Below, one piece after another: positions 28,106 to 38,169 of a stretch of DNA of 64,000 bases. Below the pieces are notes generated by a model, which was given only the letters and a program-made list of their open reading frames with translations, was not told the origin of the DNA and did not search any database. The DNA comes from Sulfurospirillum sp. 1612. Its GTDB lineage: Bacteria; Campylobacterota; Campylobacteria; Campylobacterales; Sulfurospirillaceae. A program made the translations under genes and the position numbers. The number at the start of each line of letters is the position of its first letter. Position 1 is the first letter of the stretch. The DNA lies in assembly GCF_036556685.1 (NCBI RefSeq), contig NZ_CP140614.1:1426001-1490000 (forward strand), given 5' to 3'.

Positions 28106-29205
28106 TGGGTTTAGGTGTCGGAATTGTAGGACTTCCAAATATCGGTAAATCAACAACGTTTAATGCCCTCACAAAGGCACAAAATGCTCAAAGCGAAAAT
28201 TACCCTTTTTGTACTATTGAGCCCAATAAAGCAGTGGTACCTGTACCTGATCCTAGACTCTCTGAACTTGCGAAAATCGTCAATCCCGAAAGATTGCAAT
28301 ATTCTACGGTAGATTTTGTTGATATTGCAGGACTTGTCAAGGGGGCGAGCAAGGGAGAAGGATTAGGAAATAAATTTCTCTCCAACATCAGAGAAGTCGA
28401 AGTGATTCTTCATATGGTCCGCTGTTTTGTTGATGAAAATGTCGTCCACGTAGAGGGAGATGTCAATCCACTGCGAGATATTGAAATTATAGAAACCGAA
28501 CTGATTTTGGCAGATGTGGAACAACTTGACAAAAAGATTGATAAACTCAATCGTCAAGCCAAATTTGACAAAGCAGCCAAAGCGACACTTGAAATTGCCC
28601 TAGAACTCAAAGCACATTTAGATGAACTACAACCGGTTAGTAATTTTGCAAAAAAAGAAGATGACCTGTTTATAGAATTAAACAAAGAGCTTAGATTCTT
28701 ATCGGGCAAAGCCATCATTTATGGTGCTAATGTTGATGAAGATTCGCTCCTTGAAGACAATGAATTAGTAAAAATTGTAAAACAACATGCCCAAGAAGTT
28801 GGTGCTGAAGTCATCACACTCTGTGCCAAAATCGAAGAAGAATTAGTCACGCTTGAAGAAGAGGAAGCAGCAGAGTTCCTAGCAGATCTTGGCGTCGAAG
28901 AATCGGGACTCAATAAAATTATCCATACTGCTTTTGCAAAGCTGAATTTGATTAGCTATTTTACAGCCGGTGTCAAAGAAGTCCGAGCATGGACCATCAA
29001 CAAAGGATGGAAAGCGCCAAAGGCCGCATCAGTCATTCACAATGATTTCGAAAAAGGCTTTATTCGTGCTGAAGTTATCAGCTATGAAGATTTTATCGCC
29101 TGTCATGGTGAAAATGGTGCGAAAGAAGCTGGAAAGATGCGATTAGAAGGTAAAGACTACGTCGTACAAGACGGTGATGTCATGCATTTTAGATTTAATG
29201 TATAG
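28105..29205 (+). CDS. ychF: Redox-regulated ribosome-associated ATPase YchF
   Basis: Obg-related P-loop protein (OLA1 family) that prefers ATP and binds ribosomes. The 366-residue protein starts MGLGVGIVGLPNIGKST with the P-loop, followed by ENYPFCTIEPN, DIAGLVKGASKGEGLGN (~68-84), a coiled-coil insert (~130-190) and a C-terminal TGS domain ending GDVMHFRFNV. Translation is coupled to pepA through TAATG. Confidence 0.97.
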   Translation: MGLGVGIVGLPNIGKSTTFNALTKAQNAQSENYPFCTIEPNKAVVPVPDPRLSELAKIVNPERLQYSTVDFVDIAGLVKGASKGEGLGNKFLSNIREVEVILHMVRCFVDENVVHVEGDVNPLRDIEIIETELILADVEQLDKKIDKLNRQAKFDKAAKATLEIALELKAHLDELQPVSNFAKKEDDLFIELNKELRFLSGKAIIYGANVDEDSLLEDNELVKIVKQHAQEVGAEVITLCAKIEEELVTLEEEEAAEFLADLGVEESGLNKIIHTAFAKLNLISYFTAGVKEVRAWTINKGWKAPKAASVIHNDFEKGFIRAEVISYEDFIACHGENGAKEAGKMRLEGKDYVVQDGDVMHFRFNV

Positions 29206-29262
29206 TATTTATCAAATATTTATCTTCTCACTATATGATATGAAAAAAATTAAAGGATAAAG

Positions 29263-29778
29263 ATGAAAAAATTGTTAATCATTGTGATGATTATGTGTTT
29301 GGGTATCAGTTTACAAGCTGAAGATATTATCAAGACGTATAATATCAAAGATGCAAAAGGAAATATGGTTTCATTAGAGACAAAAGGGAGTGGTGTCAAT
29401 TTTCCAGAATTTAAAGGCAAAGTTGTCTTGCTTGCGTTCTTTGGTAGATATTGTCCTCCTTGTATCGCAGAGATTCCTGAGTTGGTCAAACTCCAAAAAG
29501 AGTACGGCAAAAATTTTCAAATCGTCGCCATGCACGTCCAACAAAAGATGTCAGATACAGAGTTGCAAGATTTTGTAAGCTCACATAAAATAAACTATAC
29601 CGTACTTCCTGCCACCGATCAAGTATTTGATTTTGCAAATTTCATATCACAAAGAACCGGATGGAAGGGTCAAATCCCCTACTCTATTCTTTTTGATAAA
29701 AATGGAAATGCCATCAAAACATATCTAGGAATGCAAAAAGAAGAGACGCTGACTAAAGACATCACTGATCTTTTTTAA
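29263..29778 (+). CDS. TlpA/thioredoxin-like periplasmic protein
   Basis: A signal peptide (MKKLLIIVMIMCLGISLQA) precedes a thioredoxin-fold domain of the TlpA type. The redox motif is CPPC in FFGRYCPPCIAEIPEL (~65-68), and a cis-proline lies in GQIPYSILFDKNG (~145). The 171-residue length is typical. Such proteins reduce or mature cysteines in the periplasm, including for cytochrome c assembly. Start follows AAAGGATAAAG. The globin gene follows after 12 bases. Confidence 0.88.
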   Translation: MKKLLIIVMIMCLGISLQAEDIIKTYNIKDAKGNMVSLETKGSGVNFPEFKGKVVLLAFFGRYCPPCIAEIPELVKLQKEYGKNFQIVAMHVQQKMSDTELQDFVSSHKINYTVLPATDQVFDFANFISQRTGWKGQIPYSILFDKNGNAIKTYLGMQKEETLTKDITDLF

Positions 29779-29790
29779 TAAAGGAAAAAA

Positions 29791-30222
29791 ATGCAATATA
29801 CCATCACTCAAGCACTTCCGGGGGCCAGACCTCCGGTACAAATCCCAAATCCGAAAGTGTTGCAAACGCTGGGAGAAGACGGTATGCGCCAACTGGTTTC
29901 AGAACACTATGAAATTCTAAAAATCAGTAGCATCAAACACCTTTTCCCTACTACGGATAAGGGGCTTGAGATGGCTAAAAAACATGCTGCAGATTTTTTC
30001 ATTCAAATTTGTGGCGGTCCAAAATATTTTAATGAATCACGAGGAGCGCCTAAGATGGGGCAACGTCATGCCCCTTTCAAAATCACACCCACTGCGAGAA
30101 AAATCTGGCTTGAATCTTACATGATAGTTCTCAAAGATGTTGATTTAGAAGATAGTTTAAAACAATCATTTTGGAATTATCTTGATATCTTTTCAATTTG
30201 GATGATCAATACTCCAGAATAA
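29791..30222 (+). CDS. Truncated haemoglobin
   Basis: Small globin of 143 residues that would bind O2 or NO through haem. The truncated-globin pattern is visible: a helical N-terminus, FFIQICGGPKYFNESRGAPKMGQRH with the glycine-rich EF loop (shown in parts: ICGGPKYF and GAPKMGQRH), and the proximal histidine of GQRHAPFKI (~91), then W in RKIWLESY. The GG-P-Y-x-RG-P pattern resembles group II. Start follows AAAGGAAAAA. It is probably co-transcribed with the TlpA-like gene. Confidence 0.85.
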   Translation: MQYTITQALPGARPPVQIPNPKVLQTLGEDGMRQLVSEHYEILKISSIKHLFPTTDKGLEMAKKHAADFFIQICGGPKYFNESRGAPKMGQRHAPFKITPTARKIWLESYMIVLKDVDLEDSLKQSFWNYLDIFSIWMINTPE

Positions 30223-30229
30223 ACACCTC

Positions 30230-30261
30230 GGTCATGTTACCTCATTACTCAAAACATGACC
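30230..30261. terminator. Hairpin after the globin gene
   Basis: GGTCATGTT (30230-30238) and AACATGACC (30253-30261) form a nine-pair stem with a 14-base loop, seven bases after the globin stop. No T-run follows directly, so termination may be factor dependent. Confidence 0.4.
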
Positions 30262-30607
30262 CACGTCCCTCTTATCACATTACTTTTAGACAAGAATTTT
30301 AATAAAATTTCATGATTATAATTATAAAAAGACTCTTTACGGTCGCTTTTTTATCATTCTAAAATATTTAATACATTTTTAACACTCATATAATAGAATT
30401 TTGCTGTTTTTAGCATAATAATACTGATTGCATTGACATGAAGTTTAAAATTTGTGGGCCAAATCAAAACTTGATGTCACAATAGTAGTAGAAAAATATG
30501 AGTAAATTTGTCATGATAATTTTGGTGGAAATCGAAATCATTTGACACAAATTTAACACAATTTTTGTACTATTGCAAACACTAAAACGATAATAAGGAG
30601 CGTGGGT
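30262..30607 (+). promoter_or_regulatory. Long upstream region of the TonB-dependent receptor operon
   Basis: 346 bases without a gene. It holds a perfect 12-base palindrome TTATAATTATAA at 30316-30327, which resembles AT-rich Fur sites of this phylum; a TATAAT at 30389-30394; and close to the gene TTGACA (30542-30547) with TACTAT (30568-30573). The last pair, with a 20-base spacer, is the likeliest promoter for the receptor. Iron control is inferred from the operon's function. The earlier TATAAT could start a long leader or a small RNA, but I see no clear structure. Confidence 0.35.
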
Positions 30608-32608
30608 ATGAATAAGAAGGTATGTATCTCAGTCATGTGTGCATTATGCATCAATGCGTATGCAACAGATTTGGGCAAGATTGAAGTGACAGATTTCAAA
30701 ACGAGTAAAGTCGTAGAACATGTCAATCAAGAAGAGGTAAAAAGTGCGGATTTGGCAGAATCACTCTCACGAGTGGTACCGAGTATTTCACTGCAAAGAC
30801 GTAGTGGTATTGCTAATGACATCATTCTAAGAGGTCAGAGAAAAGATGATATTAATGTTCTCATTGATGATGGTAAGATTTATGGAGCCTGCCCTAATAG
30901 AATGGATCCTCCAACATCACATGTCTTGACCAATAACATCGAAAAAGTAGAAGTGATTGAAGGGCCTTATGATGTCACAAACTTTGGAACACTCAGTGGT
31001 GTGGTAAAAGTAACAACAAGTAAACCAACCAAAGAAACTCATGGGGATGTCAATCTCAACGTCGGTAGTTGGGGCTATAAGAAGGCGTCTGCCTCTGTGA
31101 GTGGGGGGACTGATAAAGTGCGCGTCTTAATAGGTGCCTCAACAGAGCAAGGAGGGCAATATAAAGATGGCAATGGCAATACCTTAGCAGAACAACTCAA
31201 ACTTGCCACCGATGGAACATCAGATGCTCCAAAACAATACAAACCAAGTGAGTTTGACAGAGACGCATACAAAAAGACATCATTTATGGGTAAATTGTAT
31301 ATTGATGTCACGGAGAATCAAGAGTTACAACTTGGCTATACCGGTAATAGAAGTGATAATATCCTCTATCCTTCTACTCCGATGGATGCCATCTCAGATG
31401 ATTCAGATTTGTACAATGTCAAATATATCATTAAAAATCTCAACCAATACTCTGATCGATTGAATTTTGAGTATTATTACTCCACAGTTGACCATCCAAT
31501 GACCACGCAGTATAGAAAAGCAAGTGATACTGCGATGGGAACCATGGCTAATGTCATGAGCTCCACCATCTATGGAGGAAAAATCAGCAATGACTTTCAT
31601 ATCGATGATGCCAAAATCTCTTATGGTATTGATGCGAGCAAGCGAAATTGGGATGGAAGGTATTGGAAAAATTACACCTCCGCCACACCGATTCCATCAT
31701 TTAAAAGTATCCCGGATGTTGATACAACCAATGTTGCGCTCTTTACTAAAGGAAAGAAAAGTTACGGTAAATATGATCTAGAAGGTGGTTTGAGATACGA
31801 TCATACAAAAATAGAAGCCGGCAATAGTGATCCAAGCAAAACCTATGATGATCTTAGTGGATATATCTTGGCCTATTATAACCAAAGTGATGCACTTAAA
31901 TATTTTGCAGGCATCGGAAAATCCATCCGAGTCCCTGATGGCAAAGAGTCACACGACCGTGACAAAAGCAATGCATTGATTGGAAATCCAAATTTAAATG
32001 AAACCAAAAACTATGAAGCCGATCTTGGATTTGAAGTTCATCAAGATAATGCCGCCGTCAAAGTCAAACTCTTTTATAGTATCTTGAAAGATTTTATTAT
32101 TTTCAACAAATCAGACAACCAATATCAAAATGTTGATGCTACACTTTATGGAGCAGAATTAAGTGGTACCTATTTTGCAACCGATTCGATCTACTTTGAT
32201 TTTGGAGTCGCCTATCAAAGAGGTGAAAAAGATGAACCATTGGCAAATCAAACCAACACCAATCTACCATCAATTCCACCAATCAAAGCCAATATTGGTA
32301 TCAACTATGATTATGATCCAACACTCTCTTTCAAAGCCGAAATCGTCGCTTCTGGCAAATGGTCTGATTATGATGCGGACAATGGCGAACAAGAGATCGA
32401 TAGTTGGAGTATTGTCAATCTAAAAGCGAGCAAAGATTTCTATAAACGATTCAATATTACAGTGGGAATTAACAATATCTTTGACAAAGCATATGCGATT
32501 TCCAACACCTATAGCGATTTGACTTTAGTATCGGGAACCGCTAGTAATGTGATGCTATTAAATGAGCCAGGTCGATATTATTATATGAATCTAAAATATA
32601 AATTTTAG
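30608..32608 (+). CDS. TonB-dependent outer-membrane receptor
   Basis: Imports iron complexes or similar ligands across the outer membrane. ATG at 30608 follows AAGGAG; a GTG two codons earlier lies too close. A signal peptide (~20 residues, ending AYA) precedes the plug domain (~35-140: IILRGQRKDDINVLIDDG, IEKVEVIEGPYDVTNFGT in parts) and a beta-barrel. The last residues YYYMNLKYKF end in phenylalanine, the recognition signal of the barrel-assembly machine. 666 residues. Ligand not determinable; the barrel is of the catecholate-siderophore/haem receptor size. First gene of an operon with exbB, exbD and tonB. Confidence 0.93.
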   Translation: MNKKVCISVMCALCINAYATDLGKIEVTDFKTSKVVEHVNQEEVKSADLAESLSRVVPSISLQRRSGIANDIILRGQRKDDINVLIDDGKIYGACPNRMDPPTSHVLTNNIEKVEVIEGPYDVTNFGTLSGVVKVTTSKPTKETHGDVNLNVGSWGYKKASASVSGGTDKVRVLIGASTEQGGQYKDGNGNTLAEQLKLATDGTSDAPKQYKPSEFDRDAYKKTSFMGKLYIDVTENQELQLGYTGNRSDNILYPSTPMDAISDDSDLYNVKYIIKNLNQYSDRLNFEYYYSTVDHPMTTQYRKASDTAMGTMANVMSSTIYGGKISNDFHIDDAKISYGIDASKRNWDGRYWKNYTSATPIPSFKSIPDVDTTNVALFTKGKKSYGKYDLEGGLRYDHTKIEAGNSDPSKTYDDLSGYILAYYNQSDALKYFAGIGKSIRVPDGKESHDRDKSNALIGNPNLNETKNYEADLGFEVHQDNAAVKVKLFYSILKDFIIFNKSDNQYQNVDATLYGAELSGTYFATDSIYFDFGVAYQRGEKDEPLANQTNTNLPSIPPIKANIGINYDYDPTLSFKAEIVASGKWSDYDADNGEQEIDSWSIVNLKASKDFYKRFNITVGINNIFDKAYAISNTYSDLTLVSGTASNVMLLNEPGRYYYMNLKYKF

Positions 32609-32616
32609 AAGATATA

Positions 32617-33045
32617 ATGGATATTGAACTTCTAAAAAATCTTGTTGATTATGGGATTTTAGGCATATTGGGGTTGATGAGCTTTTTGGCGGTTTGGTTT
32701 TATATCGAGCGTTTGCTATTTTTTAGGCAGATTAAGATTGAACACTATCAACAAAAAGAGGCATTAGAGATTGATTTGACGAATAACATCACCATTCTCT
32801 CTACTTTTGGTTCAAATGCCCCTTATGTCGGGCTTCTTGGTACTGTTTTTGGTATCATCATCACCTTTTATGCGATGGGTCAAAGTGGGAATATGGATAT
32901 CAAAACCATCATGACCTCTTTGGCATTAGCCCTAAAAGCAACCGCTATGGGATTAGCGGTTGCCATCCCATCGGTGATATTTTACAACCATCTCACAAGA
33001 AAAATCGAAGTCCTTTTGACACAATGGGATATACAAAATAAATGA
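32617..33045 (+). CDS. exbB: ExbB-like proton-channel subunit
   Basis: With ExbD it uses the proton gradient to energise TonB. The 142-residue protein has three membrane helices: ~12-30 (LGILGLMSFLAVWFYI), ~63-85 (SNAPYVGLLGTVFGIIITFYAM) and ~100-122 (LALALKATAMGLAVAIPSVIFY). The GLLGTVFGII and KATAMGLAVAIP motifs are family hallmarks. It lies eight bases after the receptor, and its end overlaps exbD by four bases. Confidence 0.94.
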   Translation: MDIELLKNLVDYGILGILGLMSFLAVWFYIERLLFFRQIKIEHYQQKEALEIDLTNNITILSTFGSNAPYVGLLGTVFGIIITFYAMGQSGNMDIKTIMTSLALALKATAMGLAVAIPSVIFYNHLTRKIEVLLTQWDIQNK

Positions 33046-33422
33046 AAATACAGAAATTTGACTCCATTAATGTCGTGCCTTTTATCGATATTATTTTGGT
33101 TTTGCTTGTGATTGTACTCACCACCGCAACTTTTATGGCCAATGGAGTCATCCCTGTAGATCTTAGCCAAAGCAAGAGTGCCATCCAAGATAAAAAACCG
33201 AAGATTTTGGTCATTACTATCAAAGAGCATGGAGATATTTTTCTAAATACACAAAAAGCCAATAAAGCTGATTTTGAGGCCCTACTCTCGCGCTATCCCA
33301 TAAAGACACCCATCCATCTCAATTGCGATAAATCGACCAAATTTGACAATTTTATCTTCGTTTTGGATATTTTGAAACAAAAAGGCTACGAAAACTTAGG
33401 CATCATCACCAAACATGAATAG
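33042..33422 (+). CDS. exbD: ExbD-like energy-transducing protein
   Basis: A single membrane helix near the N-terminus carries the essential aspartate in [15 protein letters not shown] (~18), preceded by the short cytoplasmic KFDSIN. A periplasmic domain follows (~45-126) ending NLGIITKHE. At 126 residues it is of normal size. Its end overlaps tonB by eight bases. Confidence 0.94.
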   Translation: MKIQKFDSINVVPFIDIILVLLVIVLTTATFMANGVIPVDLSQSKSAIQDKKPKILVITIKEHGDIFLNTQKANKADFEALLSRYPIKTPIHLNCDKSTKFDNFIFVLDILKQKGYENLGIITKHE

Positions 33423-34182
33423 ATACTTGATTTCATTTGCGCTTACAAGTGTGTTATATCTCTTCCTCATTTTTGCTCTATTTTTTTATTTTTCTGAGCC
33501 CATCGTTTTAAAAAAAGAGTCGAAAGAGTGCATCACGAAATTTAAGATTATCGAAGCAAAACCGGCTCCTAAACCGAAGCTAAAACCAAAACCTATTCCA
33601 AAGCCTGTGGTACAACCTAAGCCAAAGCCAAAGCCTAAACCTAAACCTAAACCTAAACCTAAACCAAAGCCGAAACCTAAACCTAAGCCGAAGCCCATTA
33701 TTAAACCCAAACCCAAGTTAGCACCAAAGCCCATTCCTAAGCCAAAGCCGGAGCCAACACCAGCGATTGTACACCCTATTAAAGAACCCGTGGTTAAAAA
33801 ACCTCAGGAAGTTGTACAAGAGCACATTTCAAAACCAATCGTGACGAAAACCACCAACAAGATAATCAAACAAGACCAGCAAGAAGATAGCATCAAGGAG
33901 CAAAAACGTTTGCGTTTCATTATCAAACTACGAGAGCGCATCAATCACAATAAATTTTATCCAAATCGTGCCATCAAGATGGGAATAGAAGGAAGTGTTG
34001 CTGTTGAATTTATGTTAAATGAAGATGGTAGCATCACGAATATTCATGTACTTTCAGGTCAAAAAGTTTTTCGAAATTCAGCATGCAAGGCTATCGAAGA
34101 TAGTGCCCCGATTCACGTAGAAGCAGGACTTTTTGATTTTCCAAAGCAATTTAAAGTGACGCTTGTTTATGATCTTCAATAG
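33415..34182 (+). CDS. tonB: TonB energy transducer with long KP-rich linker
   Basis: Spans the periplasm and contacts the receptor's TonB box. One N-terminal membrane helix (~5-25) precedes a lysine-proline linker (~48-115) of nearly uninterrupted KP dipeptides, then the C-terminal domain (~165-255) with [18 protein letters not shown] and [22 protein letters not shown] (seen in parts). The order receptor/exbB/exbD/tonB makes this a self-contained uptake operon. Its 3' end overlaps the convergent psd gene by 32 bases. Confidence 0.94.
   Translation: MNRYLISFALTSVLYLFLIFALFFYFSEPIVLKKESKECITKFKIIEAKPAPKPKLKPKPIPKPVVQPKPKPKPKPKPKPKPKPKPKPKPKPKPIIKPKPKLAPKPIPKPKPEPTPAIVHPIKEPVVKKPQEVVQEHISKPIVTKTTNKIIKQDQQEDSIKEQKRLRFIIKLRERINHNKFYPNRAIKMGIEGSVAVEFMLNEDGSITNIHVLSGQKVFRNSACKAIEDSAPIHVEAGLFDFPKQFKVTLVYDLQ
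33565..33757 (+). repeat. In-frame KP-coding repeat tract of tonB
   Basis: About 190 bases of six-base units of the form CCNAAR (CCTAAA, CCAAAG, CCGAAG), coding Lys-Pro. A run of four CCTAAA units lies near 33632-33661. Because the unit is six bases, slippage would change linker length without shifting the frame. Confidence 0.85.
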
Positions 34183-34984
34183 AGGCTAAAACTTCACCAA
34201 ATTTGATATGTTTTTTGCTATCACATGCGAGTGTAACTAAATCTTTTTCAAAAAACATGACGATAGTAGATCCCATCTCAAAGCGTCCCAATTCTGTTCC
34301 TTTTGCGAGAAAAAGATCACGATATTTATAGACACTGACCTCTTGGGCATCAATATTGGTCTGGATATTTTCATCAAATATAAAGCTGATTTTCCCCACA
34401 TTAAGGGCACCAACGAATACCATATAAAAAATCTTGTCTTCCATCGTTTTACACTCAAGTATCACCCGTTCATTTTCGACAAAAAGTTGGGGCACTTTGT
34501 GCAACCATTTGAGATTGACAGGATATAATTTACCGGGGATATGGACAGCTTTTTGGATTTTCATATCAATAGGAGTATGGTATCTATGATAATCACTCGG
34601 TGAGAGATAGAGGTTGACAAAATCTCCGCCATTGATTCTTTTTTGAGATCGGGTATCGATTTTTTTACTCAGCAATTCATGAACATTATATTTAAATCCC
34701 TTAATTTGCAATGCAGTATATTGATCTACCCTACCATATTCGCTAATCATACTGTCGCTTGGAGAGATAAAATTATCAGCATCATGATTAAATTCCCGCG
34801 TCTTTATAAATGCTCTCGTAAACAGTGCATTTAAACTTTCATATTTCGAGCTATCATAAAATTCACTCAAATCCACTTTCATCATTTTTACATAACACAA
34901 GTTAATAATTTTTTGAAAAAATGGAGGGAATTTCGTCGATGCAAATCTACCAAAAACCCTAGAAACCGCTGACGTTGTTATCAT
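34151..34984 (-). CDS. psd: Phosphatidylserine decarboxylase proenzyme
   Basis: Makes phosphatidylethanolamine at the inner membrane. The 277-residue proenzyme cleaves itself at a glycine-serine bond to form a pyruvoyl group; here the motif is MGST in [16 protein letters not shown] (~245), a conservative variant of LGST. Other family motifs are [13 protein letters not shown] and [14 protein letters not shown] (~133-146) with the active-site histidine. It has an AT-rich upstream region shared with aspS. Its last 32 bases overlap the tail of tonB on the other strand. Confidence 0.94.
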   Translation of the reverse strand: MITTSAVSRVFGRFASTKFPPFFQKIINLCYVKMMKVDLSEFYDSSKYESLNALFTRAFIKTREFNHDADNFISPSDSMISEYGRVDQYTALQIKGFKYNVHELLSKKIDTRSQKRINGGDFVNLYLSPSDYHRYHTPIDMKIQKAVHIPGKLYPVNLKWLHKVPQLFVENERVILECKTMEDKIFYMVFVGALNVGKISFIFDENIQTNIDAQEVSVYKYRDLFLAKGTELGRFEMGSTIVMFFEKDLVTLACDSKKHIKFGEVLASIEDHKQASL

Positions 34985-35106
34985 ATATACAATCCTATAA
35001 CTATGAGATAATCTCTATTTTAGCGATAAATTAATTAATATAAAGTGAAGTGAAGTTATTTTTTGGTAAAATAATTGGCTTAAAAATGGATAAGAAGGAA
35101 TAAAAT

Positions 35107-36864
35107 TTGAGAAGTCATTATTGCACAGAATTAGATGAGAAAAATATAGGCGAGATCGTAGAAGTATGCGGATGGAGCAATAACAGCAGAGACCATGGTG
35201 GCGTCATATTTATAGATTTGAGAGATAAAAGCGGATTAGTACAATTAGTCTGTGATCCAACCGATAGTACTACAGCACATGAAACAGCCAATAAAGTCAG
35301 AGACGAGTACGTGCTCAAAGCCAAAGGAAAAGTCAGAGCTAGAGGTGAAGGCCTTGAAAATCCCAATCTCAAAACGGGTAAGATAGAGATTGTCGTAGAA
35401 GATTTGATTATTGAAAATATTAGCGAGCCCGTACCTTTTGTCATCGGCGATAATAATGTCGGTGAAGATGTGAGATTAAAATACCGATATTTAGATTTAA
35501 GAAATAAAAAATCCTATGATATTTTCAAGCTCCGAAGTAAAGCAACGATTGCGGCAAGAAACCTACTCGATCAAGAAGGATTTTTAGAAGTAGAAACGCC
35601 TATTTTAACCAAATCCACACCAGAAGGTGCGCGAGATTATTTGGTCCCTAGTCGTGTTCACAATGGTGAATTTTTCGCATTGCCTCAATCCCCACAACTC
35701 TTTAAACAACTTTTAATGTGTTCTGGATTTGATCGATATTTTCAAATTGCTAAATGCTTTAGAGATGAAGATTTAAGAGCAGACAGGCAACCTGAATTTA
35801 CACAAATCGACTTAGAGATGAGCTTTTGTACACAAGAAGATATTATCAGAGTCACCGAATCCCTACTCCAAGAAATCTTCAAAGCGTGTGGTCATGATAT
35901 CCAAATTCCTTTTAATAGATTGCGATATAAAGATGCGATGGAAAAATATGGTAGTGACAAACCAGACCTTCGCTACGATTTATCGATGATTGACGTCATT
36001 GATATCTTTGCACGCTCTAGCAATGAAATCTTTAGCTCCATTGCGAAAGATAAGAAAAACAACCGAATCAAAGCACTCAAAGTGCCAAATGGCGACAATA
36101 TCTTTTCAAAAAGACAAATGAAGGGTTTTGAAGATTATGTCAGAAAATTTGGTGCCTCCGGTCTGGGATACTTTCAAATGAAAGAAGATGGACTCAAAGG
36201 TCCATTGACGAAATTTTTCACAGAAGAAGACCTCAATGAAATTATTGCCATCAGTGACTTAAAAGTCGGCGATGTCATCTTCTTTGGTGCGGGAGATAAA
36301 AAAATTGTACTTGATTATATGGGACGATTTAGAATCTACTTGGCTGAATTGATGGAGATTATTCCAAAAGATCGATTTGAATTTGTCTGGGTTGTTGACT
36401 TTGATATGTTTGAGGTCGAAGGAGAAGAAGTCAAAGCACTGCATCACCCATTTACCATGCCAAAAAATCTTGATGCTCCTGTTGAAGAGATGGAATCAAT
36501 CGCTTATGACATCGTGCTCAATGGTGTAGAACTTGGCGGTGGAAGTATCAGGATTCATAAAAAAGAGATTCAAGAAAAAGTCTTTAAACTCTTGGGTATC
36601 AGTGATGAAGAAGCCAATGAAAAATTTGAATTTTTACTCGATGCACTTAAATTTGGTGCGCCACCACATGGTGGATTGGCCATCGGTTTGGATCGACTTA
36701 TCATGCTCTTGACAAATTCAAGCAGCATCCGAGATGTCATTGCATTTCCTAAAACTCAAAAAGCACAATGTCTCCTAACCCAAGCCCCAAGTGCGGTAGA
36801 TAATACACAACTACGAGAACTTGGCATCAGACTTCGAGAAACACCTGCTAATAAAGTACTATGA
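35107..36864 (+). CDS. aspS: Aspartyl-tRNA synthetase
   Basis: Class II synthetase of 585 residues of the bacterial type. An N-terminal OB-fold ([24 protein letters not shown] in parts) binds the anticodon. Motif 2 is seen in [18 protein letters not shown], the bacterial GAD insert lies at ~300-400, and motif 3 in [13 protein letters not shown]. In Campylobacterota this enzyme usually also charges tRNA-Asn, with GatCAB correcting the product; that cannot be told here. The TTG start follows AAGGAATAAAA. The next gene, adk, overlaps its end by four bases. Confidence 0.95.
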   Translation: MRSHYCTELDEKNIGEIVEVCGWSNNSRDHGGVIFIDLRDKSGLVQLVCDPTDSTTAHETANKVRDEYVLKAKGKVRARGEGLENPNLKTGKIEIVVEDLIIENISEPVPFVIGDNNVGEDVRLKYRYLDLRNKKSYDIFKLRSKATIAARNLLDQEGFLEVETPILTKSTPEGARDYLVPSRVHNGEFFALPQSPQLFKQLLMCSGFDRYFQIAKCFRDEDLRADRQPEFTQIDLEMSFCTQEDIIRVTESLLQEIFKACGHDIQIPFNRLRYKDAMEKYGSDKPDLRYDLSMIDVIDIFARSSNEIFSSIAKDKKNNRIKALKVPNGDNIFSKRQMKGFEDYVRKFGASGLGYFQMKEDGLKGPLTKFFTEEDLNEIIAISDLKVGDVIFFGAGDKKIVLDYMGRFRIYLAELMEIIPKDRFEFVWVVDFDMFEVEGEEVKALHHPFTMPKNLDAPVEEMESIAYDIVLNGVELGGGSIRIHKKEIQEKVFKLLGISDEEANEKFEFLLDALKFGAPPHGGLAIGLDRLIMLLTNSSSIRDVIAFPKTQKAQCLLTQAPSAVDNTQLRELGIRLRETPANKVL

Positions 36865-37433
36865 AAAAAATATTTTTAATCATCGGCGCTCCGGGAAGTG
36901 GCAAGACGACCGATGCAGAAATTATTGCAAAAAATCATCCCGATAAGGTAGCTCATTTTTCAACCGGTGAGCTTCTTCGAGAAGAGATTCAAACCGGGAG
37001 TGAATTGGGAAAAGAGATTGCCAATATCATCAACAAAGGCAATATCGTCTCAGCTAAAATAGCCGTACAAACGATTCTCAAAGCAGCCAAAGAAGCTTCA
37101 CAAGAGATTATTCTCATCGACGGTTATCCACGCTCCATTGAGCAACTTGAGACCTTACATGAGCGACTTCTAACACAAAATGATATCGCATTACATCATG
37201 TCATCGAAGTGAGTGTCTCTTATGATGTGGCAAAAGCCAGAGTACTCGCACGATCTCGAGGTGTTGATGATGATGAGGCTATCTTTGAAAATCGAATCAA
37301 AGTCTATCAAGAACCCCTCGCCGCTATCGAAACATTTTATCAAAAAGAAAATCTACTGACTAAAATCAATGGAGAATATGACATCGATACTGTTGTCAAA
37401 AATATGGAAGATACGATACATGCAAACTTATAA
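36861..37433 (+). CDS. adk: Adenylate kinase, short-LID type
   Basis: P-loop [10 protein letters not shown] near residue 8, AMP-site motif [17 protein letters not shown], and a short LID ([10 protein letters not shown]) without cysteines; 190 residues. This is the form next to aspS in Campylobacterota, so it is likely the essential housekeeping enzyme. A second, zinc-LID adenylate kinase lies at 22673-23314. The start overlaps the aspS stop (ATGA) and the end overlaps the next gene by 14 bases. Confidence 0.92.
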   Translation: MKKIFLIIGAPGSGKTTDAEIIAKNHPDKVAHFSTGELLREEIQTGSELGKEIANIINKGNIVSAKIAVQTILKAAKEASQEIILIDGYPRSIEQLETLHERLLTQNDIALHHVIEVSVSYDVAKARVLARSRGVDDDEAIFENRIKVYQEPLAAIETFYQKENLLTKINGEYDIDTVVKNMEDTIHANL

Positions 37434-38169
37434 TTTTTATAGTGTTGTTATTGGCACCGAATTGATGAATGGCAGACGAGAAGATAAGCATTTTAATTTT
37501 ATCAACAAAGCACTGAGAGATCGAGGTTTCAAACATTTTGCAAACTTCATGATTGTGGATGATGTCATCTTGATGGAGCGTGTTTTTGAAATGATCAAAA
37601 ATGACCCTCACTCTATCATGTTTTGCTTTGGAGGTATCGGCTCAACTCCTGATGATTACACACGAGAAATAGCCGCCAAAGTATTTACCAATAATCAATC
37701 ACAAACCCATCCAGAAGCGCTTCGACTCATTCTTGAAACCTTTCAAGACGAGGCCTATCCTCATCGTGTCAAAATGGCAAATTTACCACTAGGCGCATCA
37801 CTTTTGGACAATGTCGTCAACAAAGTTCCTGGATTTTCACTAGAAGAGCGATTTTTCTTTGCGCCGGGCTTTCCATCGATGGCTTGGCCAATGTTTTCTA
37901 ATATCCTTACAACGAAATTTAAGCCGCAACAGCAACACTATGCCTGTAGCTTTTTTGTCGAAGCCTCAGAAAATGACCTTATTGATATTATGGAAGCACT
38001 TCCTCATGATATTGAACTTTCATCACTACCAAAAATCGAAAATAACAAAAAAAGTGTCGAAATCTATCTCGCTTCAAAAGAGCAAGACTACCTCCATACC
38101 TGGTGCCAATTTTTTCAAAATGAGATGAAAAAACTCAACATTACTTTTCGACATCTTAAAACGATTTAA
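37420..38169 (+). CDS. MoaB/CinA-type molybdopterin-binding-fold protein
   Basis: The 249-residue protein from the ATG at 37420 has the MoCF fold of MoaB/MogA and the CinA N-terminus: SVVIGTELMNGRREDKHFNF at the start (GTELxxGRxxD type), MFCFGGIGSTPDDYTREI (~61-78, GGxGxTxDDxT) and PGFPSMAWPMF. It lacks the CinA amidohydrolase domain. An in-frame start 51 bases upstream lies deep in adk with no ribosome site. The role could be molybdopterin handling or pyrophosphatase/nicotinamide salvage chemistry; the sequence alone does not decide. Confidence 0.8.
   Translation: MQTYNFYSVVIGTELMNGRREDKHFNFINKALRDRGFKHFANFMIVDDVILMERVFEMIKNDPHSIMFCFGGIGSTPDDYTREIAAKVFTNNQSQTHPEALRLILETFQDEAYPHRVKMANLPLGASLLDNVVNKVPGFSLEERFFFAPGFPSMAWPMFSNILTTKFKPQQQHYACSFFVEASENDLIDIMEALPHDIELSSLPKIENNKKSVEIYLASKEQDYLHTWCQFFQNEMKKLNITFRHLKTI

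Noticed and set aside
33565-33757. CRISPR-like repeat tract
   Set aside because: Units are six bases with no spacers and encode the KP linker of TonB.
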